DNA of 64,000 nucleotides from Diphasiastrum complanatum (lineage: Eukaryota > Streptophyta > Lycopodiopsida > Lycopodiales > Lycopodiaceae): NCBI GenBank assembly GCA_029204225.1, contig CM055107.1, forward strand, positions 28,359,410 through 28,423,409, given 5' to 3'. Shown here one piece after another: positions 1 through 11,592 of the stretch (position 1 is the stretch's first letter; every line of letters starts with the position of its first letter). The notes beneath the pieces were generated by a model. The model did no database searches, was not told where the DNA came from, and was given only the letters and a program-made list of their open reading frames with translations. The translations under genes and the position numbers were made by a program.

Positions 1-864
1 AATCCATGTTTATATTGTATAAAGTCATCAAATGACATGACCAAGAATACAAGGATAACAAGAGACAAAGAGGATCCAAATTGGAAACTTGTTCTTCCAA
101 TTCCTTCACAAAACGTACTTATTTGCACTCTCCATGCTGAGGTTAGAATAATCGAAAAGCTTGTGTATTGTCACATATTTTATGCTTGGAACACAAAGCC
201 AAAATCATCTTCCAAGGAGGATATTTCTAGATTAGAAGATGTTCTGTCTGAAACAGGTCTCCATAAAGGACATGTTAAAATACAAAAGGACCTTAAGCTT
301 TCGGGAAAAAAAAATGTACCTTGCAAGATGAGCATTGGAGGAGTAAAGGTGCAAAGATTTTTATCTAATCATTCGGGAAATCCATCTAAAACGTGTTACT
401 CTGTTTGGAGAGACATCATAGCTGCTACTCAAGACTTTGTTCACGAAGGAGCAACAAGGGTTATGAAAGTTGAAGTATGGACAAAATTAGATGATATGCT
501 TAAAATATTACGAAAGGAAATATTTTCAAACAATGACTTATGACTGCTCCAGAAAAGTTGTGTTGAGTTTGTAGATGCAGTTAAAGTGGCATGGGGAGAG
601 GATCATATCACACATTACATGGTAAGCATTTAAAAAAAAAAATGAGGTTACCATTTTTTTTCATTTTTTGAAGTTTATCTATTGATAGAAATTGTTGATA
701 TTTTGTAGCACATATTACGACACCATTCCATATCCTTAGCAAAAAATCATGGAAGTTTCATAAGGGATGGAAAAATCTCATTGGCAAGCAAGAGACATCA
801 AACAAAATCTACAAATTACATCAAGTTCAGAAAGGCATGCAAATTTATATATCAAGAGAGGTAG
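1..864 (+). pseudogene. Unidentified spliced gene, 3' end, with one in-frame stop
   Basis: The reading frame is open from base 1, so the gene begins outside the window; the first Met is at 37. It runs to a TGA at 541-543, and the same frame continues without another stop to a good donor (ATG|GTAAGC, exon end 621). An 87-bp AT-rich intron with a TTTTGTAG acceptor follows, then exon 2 (709-864, TAG at 862). Phase is preserved across the intron. The protein is Lys/His-rich, with an LHAEVRIIEKL helix near the start and WGEDHITHYMH just before the intron. I do not recognise the family; the layout resembles uncharacterised repeat-encoded plant proteins. Either a recently inactivated gene or a decayed transposon gene. 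No function can be given. Confidence 0.5.
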
Positions 865-1987
865 ATTGATAGACACAACATTGTACTATATATTTGTGAT
901 TTGTTTTGGAAAAAGATACATTTCCAACTGATTGAATATATCTATATCTCCTTGCCATCTTCTTTTTCTTTTTCTAGGACCAGTTGTATTTTGTTGTCGT
1001 GGAGGAATTCTCTTCTTGCAAATGGATCCAAAAGATATATGCATTTTTTTTTTCTCGACATAATTCTATGTAAGTTGCATACAAAGCAAAATGAGCAGAT
1101 CGGAGAATAGTATTCTCGGGTCCATAACCTAAACTTTTGAGTACTTAATAATGTTATGTGGTTTAATGAACTTATGACCATCTAAGTAATGAGACAATGC
1201 CTTTACTGCCATGATAATTGTTTTGCCTTGAGCATTGAACTTTGAATGGGCAACACAATGGTTTTTGAAAAAATTGAGATAATTTCAAGGTCGCTATGTG
1301 AAAAATTGCCTACATTGGCAAATCTAGCCATGTAGAAAATTGTACATATTGTCAATATTTCTTGTTAATCACTTGTATGGCCAAAGTGCCACATGGCAAT
1401 CTACACCTAATGTAGGTTACCACGAGTCAATAGGAGTGGTTGTGTCCATTTGGTAGTGATTCCTACTATGTAGGATCTAGACCTTGATTTATGATGAGAT
1501 TTGTACCTACCACGCACTTACCGAGCATGACTCTAGGATCTAAACCAGAGTTTTCACTTTAGGGCATGAAAGTTGAGTCTACTTCCTTATTACAAGCTGG
1601 ATTTTCACCTAACTTTGCAAAGGAAGTGTCTTTTACTATGTATTTCTATTCTCCATAGTGAGGAGATAGAAACTTTTTGGAGCCTCAAGGAGAAACTCGG
1701 ATTTTCTCTCATTGTATGATGATAGTGATTGATTCCAATGAAACTCAGCTTTGGAACACATTAACCTCTGTCTACAGGCCGTACAACAGCCTCATTTTCA
1801 CACGTCTGAAGTCGGATTTCAGTTTATGATCAATGCTTTGATTGTCTCTACTTGTTTTCTATCAAGCTGCTAAACTAGATCTTGTTTTTGGTTGACTAGT
1901 ATCTAATAGATTGTTAATCAAGCACACAATCAACCTTGTGGATCATTCAAAAATCCATTTATGTTCCTTAATATTGTACTTTCAACA
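865..1987. other. No gene; right part is probably the 5' LTR of copia A
   Basis: AT-rich DNA without a convincing reading frame. The last several hundred bases end in CA directly before a primer-binding site at 1988, so they are most likely the 5' LTR of copia A. The left LTR boundary cannot be placed because no second copy of this LTR lies in the window. Confidence 0.45.
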
Positions 1988-2000
1988 TGGTATTAGAGCC
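1988..2000 (+). promoter_or_regulatory. Primer-binding site of copia A
   Basis: TGGTATTAGAGCC differs by one base from the plant copia primer site TGGTATCAGAGC, complementary to initiator-Met tRNA. It follows a CA dinucleotide that would end the 5' LTR, and gag starts about 770 bp downstream. Confidence 0.75.
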
Positions 2001-2770
2001 TATTGATCAATGTTTAAGACTAATCCAATTTTAGCAAGTTTTTGGTGCAAAAAGCTAGTATTGGAAGGGCGAATTGGTATCCAAGTTTTGGTGAGGGGAT
2101 TTGATCCCAGACTTTTTCTGGATCAAAATTCGTACTGTTCACACGTGTGGGCAACTCTAAACTAGAATTTAAACCCCTATATTCATTGGATCACTGTAAT
2201 TTCATCTGGAGTCAGTTTGATGTAATTTTGTTGCAAATCCTAGGATAAGCTACCAAGATCACTTGCCATTGATTAGTTTTGGATTTGATTAAAGATAACT
2301 AATTAATCTAGGCTGAATTTAAGTCGTCTTAAAGTGAAAAATAGGTTTTGAAAGTACATCAAAGTGATAGAGAGAGATAGAGTCATTCTATTGTCCAAAA
2401 ATAGCCAAAATAGGCAAGATTTGATTGTAAGTGAATTTCACATCATCTTATCTCCATTCCAACTTTGTGAGGGAGTGCTAGAACTGAGATTATAAGTCCA
2501 TTTGTTGGATTAGAAATCTAATTTGAGTGAAACGCTACAAGAGAGAGATCCTAGTGAGTTTCTAGAGACAATTAAAGCCATTTCTTGGCAAGATATGTTC
2601 GAAAGTAGTTTTCACTTCATCTTATCTTCATTCCAGATTTGTGAGGGAGTGATAGAACTATGATTATAAGTCCATTTGTTGAACTAGAAATCAAATTTGA
2701 GTGAAACACTGACCTTTGTGAGTTTCAGGTCAATCAAATCTATTTCTTGTTTGTAGAAGTCACTAGTAAG

Positions 2771-3605
2771 ATGGGATCTGCTGGAGCATATCTTCTAGAA
2801 GCTAGTGAGAGATTGAATTCTACAAATTATGCTATTTGGAAGGTTAGGATGGAGTCACTCTTGGTGCTCCAAGACTTTTATGAGTTCTTGATTGAAGATG
2901 AAGATGAACCTCTAAGGTGCACAAGAGTTAGCTAGATACAAGAAGAGATCTAAGCTTGCATTTCATTGTGTGAAGATGAATGTGAGCAATGATTTGTTGA
3001 GAGAAGTATCAACATGTACTAGTGCTAAAGAGGCTTGGGAGTCTTTAAAATCAATCTATGAATCTAGTAACACTTCAAGAGTACTCATGCCTAGAAATCA
3101 GATTTTGCAAAACATGAGGAGAAGTGAGGAGAGTGCACAAGATTATGTACTCAGAATCAAGTCTCTAAATAGGGAGTTGGCTTCCATTGGAGAGAAGATT
3201 CATGATGGAGAGCTTGTACAAATTGTTCTTAATGGTCTAGGAGATGACTTTGCAAATTTGGTCAAAAGTTTTGCCATCCAAGACACTTTGCCCACTATAG
3301 AAAAACTTCACAGTGTATTAGTGGCTGAAGATTGTAGGATGCTCCACACCAAGGCAAAAATGAGTTCCTTGTCTTTGCAAGATGGAGATGAGAAAGCCAA
3401 TTTCTCATTAAATGGCAAAAAGAAGCATCCCAAGGAGGCCAAAGAAGAGGATGATGCATCAAGCTCAAAGGACAAGTCAAAGAAAAAATGCTTCTTTTGT
3501 GGAAAGAAGGGGCATTATGCATCCGAATGCTACAAGAGGCTAAGAGCAAAAGAGGAGGAGGGCAAGCAAGAGAACCTTTCATATGAAGAGGATGAAGATG
3601 ACGAA
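2771..3605 (+). pseudogene. Copia A gag, frameshifted and cut by an insertion
   Basis: Gag forms the virus-like particle and binds element RNA. The chosen start is ATG 2771 (MGSAGAYLLEASERL), matching the start of copia B gag. The N-terminal part ends at TAG 2933. Near 2915 the frame shifts, and the homologous sequence continues in another frame (AQELARYKKRSKLAFHCVKMN) to the end. The C-terminal part has the UBN2-like helix region, a basic Lys-rich stretch and a CCHC knuckle (CFFCGKKGHYASEC). The reading frame then enters the LTR of copia B and ends artificially at 3620. Confidence 0.85.
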
Positions 3606-4359
3606 TGTTCACAAAGGTGATTGATCTTATTAAGCTTTAAGATTAGCACAAAAAACTAATTCTAGATTGAATAGCAAGATCTAGTACAGAATTTAGTGGC
3701 TTAACCACAATCTAGCATGCTAGGAGTCAGAGAATGATAGCTTTGATTACAAGAGATCAAAATTACAAGAATTTAGTGTATGAGCATGAGCCTCAACATG
3801 AGTTAGAGAGAGAAAGAGAGAAAGATATTCAAGAAAATAATGGTGTTGATCCAAAATGGCATGGAATAGCTTCAAAACTTGGTTCTTCATCAAAGGTTAT
3901 GAGAGTAGCTACACATATTTATGGAGTTTGAGGTATCTTGAGGTAGAACCACATCCATCCACCCTTTAGTCACATCTAAAGTGAAAACTAGAGTCTAAGT
4001 GACATTTGTCACATCTCATGCATGCATTTCTACCTACTTTTACAAAGTGGCATTTTTCTATCTAGAATTGTACAATTCATCATGAATGTGTCCATTTCAC
4101 TTTGCGCATGCCTTGCATGTCACTATGGATCACTTACAACAATTGCATGTCATATGCTACGAGTTTCTACAAGCATATTAATGCCATTTCTAAGTCTACA
4201 ATCTATATGCAAGTTGTATTCTACCAACTAGACTTATGAAACCCATATAGCTCGAGTTTCATCTAGGCCAAATTTGGCATTTACATTTTAAAACAACATG
4301 TTTGCATAGTACAAAGTTTGTAGCAAGCCTAAAGTCAAGATAGATGCTTTTTATTTTCA
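3606..4359 (-). repeat. 3' LTR of copia B
   Basis: Near-identical over most of its length to 17196-18036. Relative to that copy it lacks about 36 bp just inside the TG end and lacks the SINE-like insert. On the minus strand the purine tract AGGAAGAG lies directly before its start, as expected for the 3' LTR. Confidence 0.85.
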
Positions 4360-4376
4360 ACACTCTTCCTAAAAAC

Positions 4377-6088
4377 AATCTATGTTGACTTGAACATGGA
4401 TCTTGGTATTACTCCAAGATTGGCTCTATGCTTAATGCAGGAATATTTGCTCAAAGGTTCGGTGAGCAAATCTGCAATACAAGATGATGTGTCGATGTGC
4501 TCCAAGTAGATTTTCCCTCCAATGAGCTTCTCTCTCACGAAGTGATGTGCAACTTCGATGTATTTGCTCCTTGCATGGAATATTGGATTGTTTGCAAGGG
4601 CTTGTGTTGAAATATTGTCACACATGATCATAGGTAGATCATCTTCCATGATTATCGTTAGCTCCACTCGCAACCGCTTGATCCAAAGCACTTCCTCTGT
4701 TGTAGTAGTGAGTGCCTTATATTTAGTGTCACAAGATGAGAGTGATACAGTATCTTGCTTTTTGGAAAGCCAAGATGTCAAGTTTCCTCCAAGATATATG
4801 ACATAAGCACTTGTAGATTTTCAATCTGCTTTATCACTTGCAAAATCCGAGTCAGAATAGCCAACTATAAAAAGATCTTCACTTTTATATAAGAAACCAT
4901 AATCAAAGTTGAAGATATGTATGTAAGTACTCTTTTGGCCATTTTCCAATGATGAATGGTAGGATTTTGCATAGCTTGGCTCAACTTATGAGCACTAAAA
5001 CTTATGTCAGGCCTAGTTATAGTGAGCCAAATTAAGGAGCCTCTAAGACTCCTAAAAAGAGTGATGTCCACGAAGGATCTTTCATCACCTTTGTTAGGGT
5101 CTTTTAATTTTTGCTCCATAGGAGTTTCTATACTCTTACAATCTAGCATATTGAACTTTTTTAACATTGAAAGAGCATACTTGGATTGACATACAAATGC
5201 CTTATCATTATGAAAGTCAATCTCTAATCCTAAAATGTAATGAATTTTTCCAAGATCTTGCATCTTGAACTCTTTTCCAAGTGCAACTTTGGTTTCCTCA
5301 ACTAACATGGTACAACTTTCTGTTAGAATGATGTCATCAACATAGATGATAAGGATGACAATATCTCTATTATAAAACTTGACATATAAGGAAGGATCAT
5401 AGTTACTAAGATTAAATCCTAGTGAATCAAGAAAAGTGTTAAGTCGAGAATACCACGACCTTGGAGCTTGCTTTAGTCCATAGAAAGTTTTGAAGAGCAA
5501 GCAAACTTTGTTTTTGTCTTGGATGCACCCAATAGGTTGATCCATATATATCTCTTCTTCTAGACATCCATTTTAAAATGCATTAGAGACATCTAGTTGA
5601 AAAACTTGCCAATTGAAAAAACATGCAATAGAAATTATGATTCTAATTAGTACCATCTTTGCAACTGGAGCAAAAGTCTCCTCATAATCAAGTCCATAAA
5701 CTTGAGCAAAACCCTTTGCACAAAGCCTTGCCTTGTACTTGATGATTGTGCCATCTTGATTATATTTGACTCGAAAAATCCATTTGCAATCAATGGTGTG
5801 CTTGTTGGATGGAAGATCCACAAGCTCCCATGTCTTCTTGGCCATCAAAGCATCATATTCCTCCTTCATGGCTAGAAACCATTCCTTCGATTAATTGCAT
5901 CATATACATCCTTTGGCTCCTCATGGAAAATAAATAAGCACAATTAGTGGAGTTGAGTTCCACTTGCTTGCCTTTATCTTCAAATGTAAGCCTCCTAGAC
6001 TCGGATCTTTCTCTTTGTGACCTCCTCGGTGAAAAAATTCGAGATGACTCCTCCTCAACTCTCGGCCCCATCTCTCCATGATAGTCTT
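4377..6088 (-). pseudogene. Copia B pol, RT-RNase H half
   Basis: Reverse transcriptase copies element RNA and RNase H removes the RNA template. Reading right to left: a post-integrase linker (about 6088-5870), then the RT N-half (5869-5573) with the WELVDLP and KWIFRVKYNQDG motifs. Next comes a nonsense codon just after DVSNAF, and then the RT C-half (5545-4865) with YGLKQAPRSWY and the catalytic YVDD. RNase H follows (about 4863-4380) with a further nonsense codon between SDKAD and KSTSAYV. Beyond these two stops the frame is well kept, so decay is moderate. The left end abuts the purine tract and 3' LTR; the right end abuts the target duplication of element F. Confidence 0.9.
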
Positions 6089-6154
6089 TGTTAGGGCCAA
6101 TTTTGACAGGGGGTTGGTCCAGCCAAAACGTCCTAAAAGGGTCAAGGGGCCCCA

Positions 6155-7807
6155 CCTCTAAAGGCGATTCGGCCCTACGTGAGCAAAAGAGGATTTGCCA
6201 CTTCCAACCCTGATGGCCTTCTCTATTGCCCCGTGCTTTCCAACTGATGAGGGTTTTCCAGACTCTCAGAGATACGGTTGCAAGGAGGGGGTGCTGTCAA
6301 TTTTGGTGCAATGATTCACTAGCTTTCTAGGGTTACGGTTCTGTAAAACTTCTGATTAGTAACTCGCATTAGGATCTTGCTAATGTCTTTTTCCCCATTG
6401 AATTCGGCTTACAGTTAGTAAAAATATTATATGGGCTTGAAATTGATTTATTGCCTATGATGTGCTTGTGGGTGCAAGTTATACACACCGATTTGTTTGA
6501 TAAGCGGTGGTATTTTCGTCGACCGTCAGGTCTAGGTATTTCGCTAGACGGTACCGATGGCAAGTGTGACTAGTGTGATGCTTAACCAAGGTGGTGTATT
6601 TCAACCGCGGATGGTGGACGGCCCGCTCTGGTGTTTCACAGAGGTCGGGTTCAGTTGATACGTTTCATAATTGACAAAACTTGAAAAACCGTTTCACAAC
6701 TTGACGATTCTGCATGGTAGTTTAACTAACAAACCTAACTCAACAGACCGTAAAACACATTCTAAATCTGTACGACTCTTGGTTACAATCTTTGTGCTTT
6801 CACTAAACAAGTCGAAGAATAATAAACAATCATTGTCTACTTTCTCACATCGCATTTGTTCATGAAGTGCTAAGCTTTTGAACTGAATTCCAAGTTGTGT
6901 TTGTATGCTTCACTACCAAACTGTAACTGATTTGCTTGAACGCAACTACAAAATTCAAGTCTTAACTACTCTATGGAAGATGTCATAACATTGTAAATGA
7001 GGAAAATAATGACGGTGTTCAACCTTCAAGGTGATATGTTTACCCTTTTGCAACTCTAACACGCTTGTAAAAATCACATTCAAATCACAAGTGGTTAAAG
7101 CTATACTATCACATTTGAGAATAGACGATAAACGGAAAACAGTTTCAAAATTGATTGAGACGAATGGCAACGGAAAAACTTAAGTCAAGTAACATCTTTA
7201 CAATAAACCCACAGCTTTTACCATCAATGCAAATAGATATAAAAATCATCTCATACCTCAATGTGCAATTTAGGTAGCCGTTGCATGTGAACCCTAGTCA
7301 TGAAACTTGTAGCAAAAATCAAAGCCAGACATTTTGACGTAAATTTTGCCACTTTTCGCGTGTCAGGTTGAATTGGTTTAAAAAGAGACAATGAAGAAAA
7401 ATAAAGTTTCTAGAATATGAACGATGCGATTGAAATGTTAACAGTTTAGTTGAGAGAAAACTGAACCGAAAGTCTGAAAAAAACACAGGCCAGAAAGATA
7501 CAATGGCTAAAAAAAATCGGCAACCCATCACTCACACCAAGCTCTCAAGCAATCCATCCCACTCATTCAAGATATAAGTCTACTAGTATGACAATGGACT
7601 AAAACCAACCAACCAACCCTCACTATGAAATCACTCTCACCCATCAATCCTCTTAAAAAAAGCAAGCAAACATCCTCTCCAAGTAATTTGAAGCACTCAA
7701 CTATGAACTCACACTAGTAATGAGGTCCAAGCAATCAACACAAACAACCACAATCTCTCAACTCCTCAATATGAGCAAGCAAGCATAGTAAGTAACATCA
7801 CTCCCGA
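6155..7807. other. Left interior of element F, no gene seen
   Basis: Mixed sequence, then an increasingly C/A-rich stretch toward 7800 matching in composition the start of the right interior at 12798. Only short frames occur. No protein family was recognised on either strand. Confidence 0.5.
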
Positions 7808-7812
7808 CCCCC
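7808..7812. repeat. Target duplication of element E, left copy
   Basis: CCCCC directly before TGTTGTAAAG; the matching CCCCC follows the right LTR at 12793-12797. Confidence 0.85.
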
Positions 7813-9003
7813 TGTTGTAAAGCTACCTTTACAAGCTTTACTTCCGGCGCCAGCTATGTCCCCGGCGCCAGCAGTGCCCCTGCTGCTCCCGGCGCCACTG
7901 TGACCAGAATCCAGCCGGCGCCAAGTTCCTATGGCTGAAAATCTTTGATCGGTTCTAGCGAAGTCCAGAGAGCTCAGATCGATGTGCAATCACCTCACAC
8001 GATCTAGGCATGATTAAAGGAAGCCTGGGGATCAATAAAATCTAGAGAGAGAAAATGACTTTCTAGAAAGAGAAAATCCTAGAGAGAGAAAAATGTGCTT
8101 TACCAGCTTGGGTAGAGTGCTTGGTATGAGGGGGGGTGCCGAATCACACCAATACTATAGGGGAGTGCGGGTTGCGACTCAGGGCGAGCTCCAACCAAGT
8201 CTCAGCCTCCCTTGCTGGAATGTTGTCATGGCTCTCGCCTTGGCATGCTAGCGCCCCGGAGACTAGGGTCGGTCACACACTTGAGATGTAACCTTCTCAG
8301 ATTTATCAATAAAGTGGGATTTTTTTCAAATTGACTCTGATTACCTTCTGGGTTTCAGTGTTCGGTAAAAGCGCCAGTTGTAAGGCCGCTTTCAAAATTT
8401 TTAACTTGGCACATAGCTGAGGGTCGTATCCCGGGACGCCAGCGGTATGCCGTCGGGACCATTCGGTCCGTGGCGCCAGCGGTATGCTGTCGGGACCATT
8501 TGGTCCAGGAACTGGTTGTTTCCATATCTGTCGCGGCTTGTGGTTCTGAGTATTTATTGCATGAACGTGAATGGGGGCTCTAACCTGTCGGCTGAGTTGG
8601 ATGGCTTGCTTGGGTGGATGTTACCTGTTTATGGCTGTCCAGTCTGGCGTGGCGCCAGGTTGGCTTTCAGCGCTCGTGACGAAGCTTTCAGTTGGTTAAG
8701 TCTGATGTAAGTCAGAGCGCTTGCTTGGAATGGATGTTACTCGTTTGTAACGAAGCTTCGAGTTGGTTAAGTTTGATGTATGTCGGGCGGCTTGCTTGGA
8801 GGGAAGTCACCCACACTGGGACCCCTGATCTGGCATGGCACTAGGTTGCATCTCAATGTTGGTTTTCGGAACTTCAAGTTGGTTAAGTCTGATCGTTGTT
8901 GGCGAGTTGGCTGCTTGTATGTCAAGTGGGTTTGGATGGCAAGAGTTGAAGGCTGGGAAGCTAAGTCGTGGTTCCCGGCTCCCTTTGGGATGCCTGCGCT
9001 ACA
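7813..9003 (+). repeat. 5' LTR of element E
   Basis: Matches 11593-12792. Contains four GGCGCC palindromes in 77 bp at its start (7846-7922). A two-copy repeat of about 35 bp (about 8438-8507) has each copy ending in a GGACC/GGTCC hairpin, and three spaced GTTGGTTAAGT units lie between about 8690 and 8890. CAATAAAATC at 8032 and TCAATAAAGTG at 8308 are possible polyadenylation signals. Confidence 0.92.
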
Positions 9004-9005
9004 TG

Positions 9006-9017
9006 TGGTATCAGAGC
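9006..9017 (+). promoter_or_regulatory. Primer-binding site of element E
   Basis: Exact TGGTATCAGAGC, two bases after the LTR end, complementary to initiator-Met tRNA. Confidence 0.9.
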
Positions 9018-9093
9018 TGACTGGCCGATCAGCTATGCGGATCTCACGGAAATGGCCACGGTTTGGGATTCATCAAGACAACTGTTGTGCAAG

Positions 9094-9479
9094 GTGCTGC
9101 CCACAGTGTAAGCACTGGTGCGTCCACGGTCGGGGTGGTCGACAGAACGGGGGACTTGATGAGTCAAGGTGCTGCCCTTGAGGTGTAAGCACGGTCAGTT
9201 CTCGCGGTTCGGGCCTGGCGCTGTCTGCACGTAGGACGGATGAGGCAAAGTGCTGCCTAGGGAGGTGAAAGCACGGTCTGTACCTTGTGGGGTGCGGGGC
9301 GACATATTCGAACTGTACGGGTTAACCATTGATACAGAGATGCTGCTCGAATTTGGGTGTAAAGCACGGGTGGTTAGCCGCCGGTGCGGGATAGCTGCCG
9401 ATCGTTTAGCTATAAGGGCTATCGACCAAAAAGTGGTGGGGCGTGACTAAGGCAATGTGCTGCTTAATGGTGAAAGCAC
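9094..9479 (+). repeat. Five iterated GTGCT...AGCAC stem-loops after the primer site
   Basis: GTGCT/AGCAC pairs at 9094/9111, 9169/9188, 9250/9270, 9340/9363 (first base A) and 9457/9475, spaced 75-117 bp apart. Each reads roughly GTGCTGC, 7-17 bases, TGWAAGCACKG. In position (just downstream of the primer site) they resemble a packaging or dimerisation leader; that role is inference. Confidence 0.75.
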
Positions 9480-9768
9480 GGATAGTTGGAGGGGTGTCCT
9501 ATGTGGGCTGATTCCGTGATCGATTTGTATGAGCGCGGCCATGCAAAGGTCCGTTGGCAGGACCATCTCAAAGGGGGACCTTGTCTTTGTTACTTGTTAG
9601 TAAACCTGCCTGAGTGTCTTACTTGTACGTATTCGTGGTGAGTCTTAGTACTCGTGCTTTGCTTGGTTTGCATGACTGCTTGTGATACAAGGAGCTGATG
9701 GCTCGAGAAGGAACCTTTTCTTTTGAAGGCTGATACCATCAAACAAAGAGGACTACAGAATCCGTGGG

Positions 9769-10260
9769 GCGGATTTGCAGTTCAAGTACTCACACGTGAA
9801 CGACAACGAAACGACTCAATGTTTGCAAAGGATGGATGGCTAGCCTGTTTCTTGGGTTAGTTTCATTTGCGACAACGCCCACCAGACGCAAGCAGGAAGT
9901 CAAAAGTTGGAAAGGGCCATTTCAGAGGAGATCTTCTATGGAGCAGTTGGTCTTCATTTTGGGACGGCCACCTTCGGAACTGAAACTCACTAAGCATGGG
10001 CGATATCCAAAATCTGTGCGGCGGATTTGCAGTTCAAGTACTCGCACGTGAACGACAACGAAATGACTCAATGTTTGCAAAGGATGGATGGCTAGCCTGT
10101 TTCTTGGGTTAGTTTCATTTGCGACAACGCCCACCAGACGCAAGCAGGAAGTCAAAAGTTGGAAAGGGCAATTTCAGGGGAGATCTTCTATAGCAGTTGG
10201 TCTTCATTTTGGGACGGCCACCTTCGGAACTGAAACTAACTGAGCATGGGTGATATCCAG
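9769..10260 (+). repeat. 252-bp tandem duplication inside element E
   Basis: Unit 1 (9769-10020) and unit 2 (10021 to about 10260) are about 95% identical; GGATTTGCAG recurs at 9771 and 10023. Unit 2 has a small deletion near 10190. No coding signal. Confidence 0.85.
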
Positions 10261-11578
10261 TATCAGTTGGATTTTTCTTCAAAGGGGAAAAGACTAGGAT
10301 CCTCTTCAGAGATTGGCAATAAGTTGGATTGAGCCATAATCCTAGCAGATGGGAAGCAAAGTGTTGGAAAGGCTTTTTGTCCGAAGAACTCTACTCTAAG
10401 TCCGATCAGCTGATTTATTAAGTGGAGAGGAACTATCACACACACCTCTCTCTTGGGGCAAATTTTGAATGAAAGTTGATCAAAATGGGGGCAAATTCAA
10501 GGTGACCTAGCCATACTCATACGAGGAGACTGGCGAACTTTGGACCTAATAAGTTGACAAGTTTTTGTTGTGGAAAGGAAAGTTTGTTATAGGCTTTCTC
10601 TGGACCAGCAATGATGAGAAAACATATGAGTACGCTGGCTTGTGTTACGTGTAAGGCAGCTGATCAATGAAGGAACTGTGAAAGTTGAGTCTTGCATGAG
10701 AGGCTTGGTATTTTGAACAGACGCTAAGGGACAGTTCGCGTTGAGATCGGATTAGTGCAAACTTTGGGTGCATGTTTCTGATTCAAAGAGAGCTACTTGA
10801 AGCCAAGCTCGATGTACACTTCTTGTTTTGACTATGAGGCAACTAACCAGTGATGGAATTGTGAAAGTCAAGTTTTGCGCGACGGACATGGTGCTTCAAA
10901 CAAACGCGAAGAGTTAGTTCGGATGCGGATCAAACTGGTGCGACCCTTTGGCTTTCCACGAGGTCAATGGTTACATTTGGGCTGATTCAAAGAGCTACTT
11001 CAAGCTAAGTGAGAGGTGCATTGCGGAGTACTCAATCTTTGCCTACCTTAAAGAGCCAAGATGGAAAAGTATCAAGATCAGGCTGGGACAAGGAGAGAAA
11101 TCAAGGTGCAGAAGCAACAAGGCACGGAGTGGACCATAAAGTGGGCAATCAAACGATAAATCCTTTGGCTCAGGGAGCCCTGATACCTGTGCGGAACTGA
11201 ACAAATCTGGAGCTCAGGGAGCTCAACACAAAGTGCATCAAGGACAAATCAGGAGCTCAAAGGAGTTCCAAAGTCAAAAATCAGAAGCGACAGGGGCGAA
11301 CATTTCAAAGAAAGGCCTCTGTCACCAGTAAATAAGGTTTTTGGGTTTTACGAAAGCGATATCAAATCTACGCTTTTCCCAGACAAAGATATGTTTTCAA
11401 GTTATGTAATCTTTCAATACAAAGAGCTGAGCCTCCGACTTGTGGTGTGCCAGCTTCAATGTTAATAAAAAGTGGCCAGTAAATTGAGTATTGTGCCAAG
11501 TAGCTTAAATGTATAGTTATTTTAATTGGGAGACACCTTTACTTTAATCTGACATCTGATGAGGACATCAGATTTTAT
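10261..11578 (+). other. Interior of element E, non-coding, with a diverged internal repeat
   Basis: No retroelement protein in any frame. Two related stretches (about 10660-10800 and 10835-11010) share GTGAAAGTyrAGT, a TTCAAAGAG...GCTACTT block and similar order, suggesting an older tandem duplication. Confidence 0.5.
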
Positions 11579-11592
11579 AAAAGTGGGGTGGA
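11579..11592 (+). promoter_or_regulatory. Polypurine tract of element E
   Basis: AAAAGTGGGGTGGA sits directly before the TG of the 3' LTR, the expected position for the plus-strand primer of reverse transcription. Confidence 0.85.

Larger units (their letters stand above)
1988..3605 (+). mobile_element. Ty1/copia element A, left part
   Basis: Primer site, leader and gag of a plus-strand copia element. Homology stops at 3605, where the minus-strand copia B is inserted, and resumes at 18037 with the protease start. Family identity comes from the UBN2-like gag (YAIWKVRMESLL), one CCHC knuckle and near-identity to copia C at 18149-19643. Broken by a gag frameshift and by the 14.4-kb insertion. 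Confidence 0.85.

Noticed and set aside
3594-3606. Copia B left boundary at TGAC 3599
   Set aside because: Flank GAAGA does not match the right flank; the boundary at 3606 gives ACGAA/ACAA and restores the A frame.
3295-3612. Minus-strand open frame of 105 codons
   Set aside because: Antisense shadow of copia A gag; codon pattern belongs to the plus strand.
8780-9181. 133-codon frame across the E LTR end
   Set aside because: It spans the LTR boundary and primer site and is only partly shared with the other LTR; not a gene.
9094-9480. Hammerhead ribozymes as in plant retrozymes
   Set aside because: TGATGAG and GAAAG fragments occur near the hairpins, but the CUGANGA and GAAA core with stems could not be placed in any unit.
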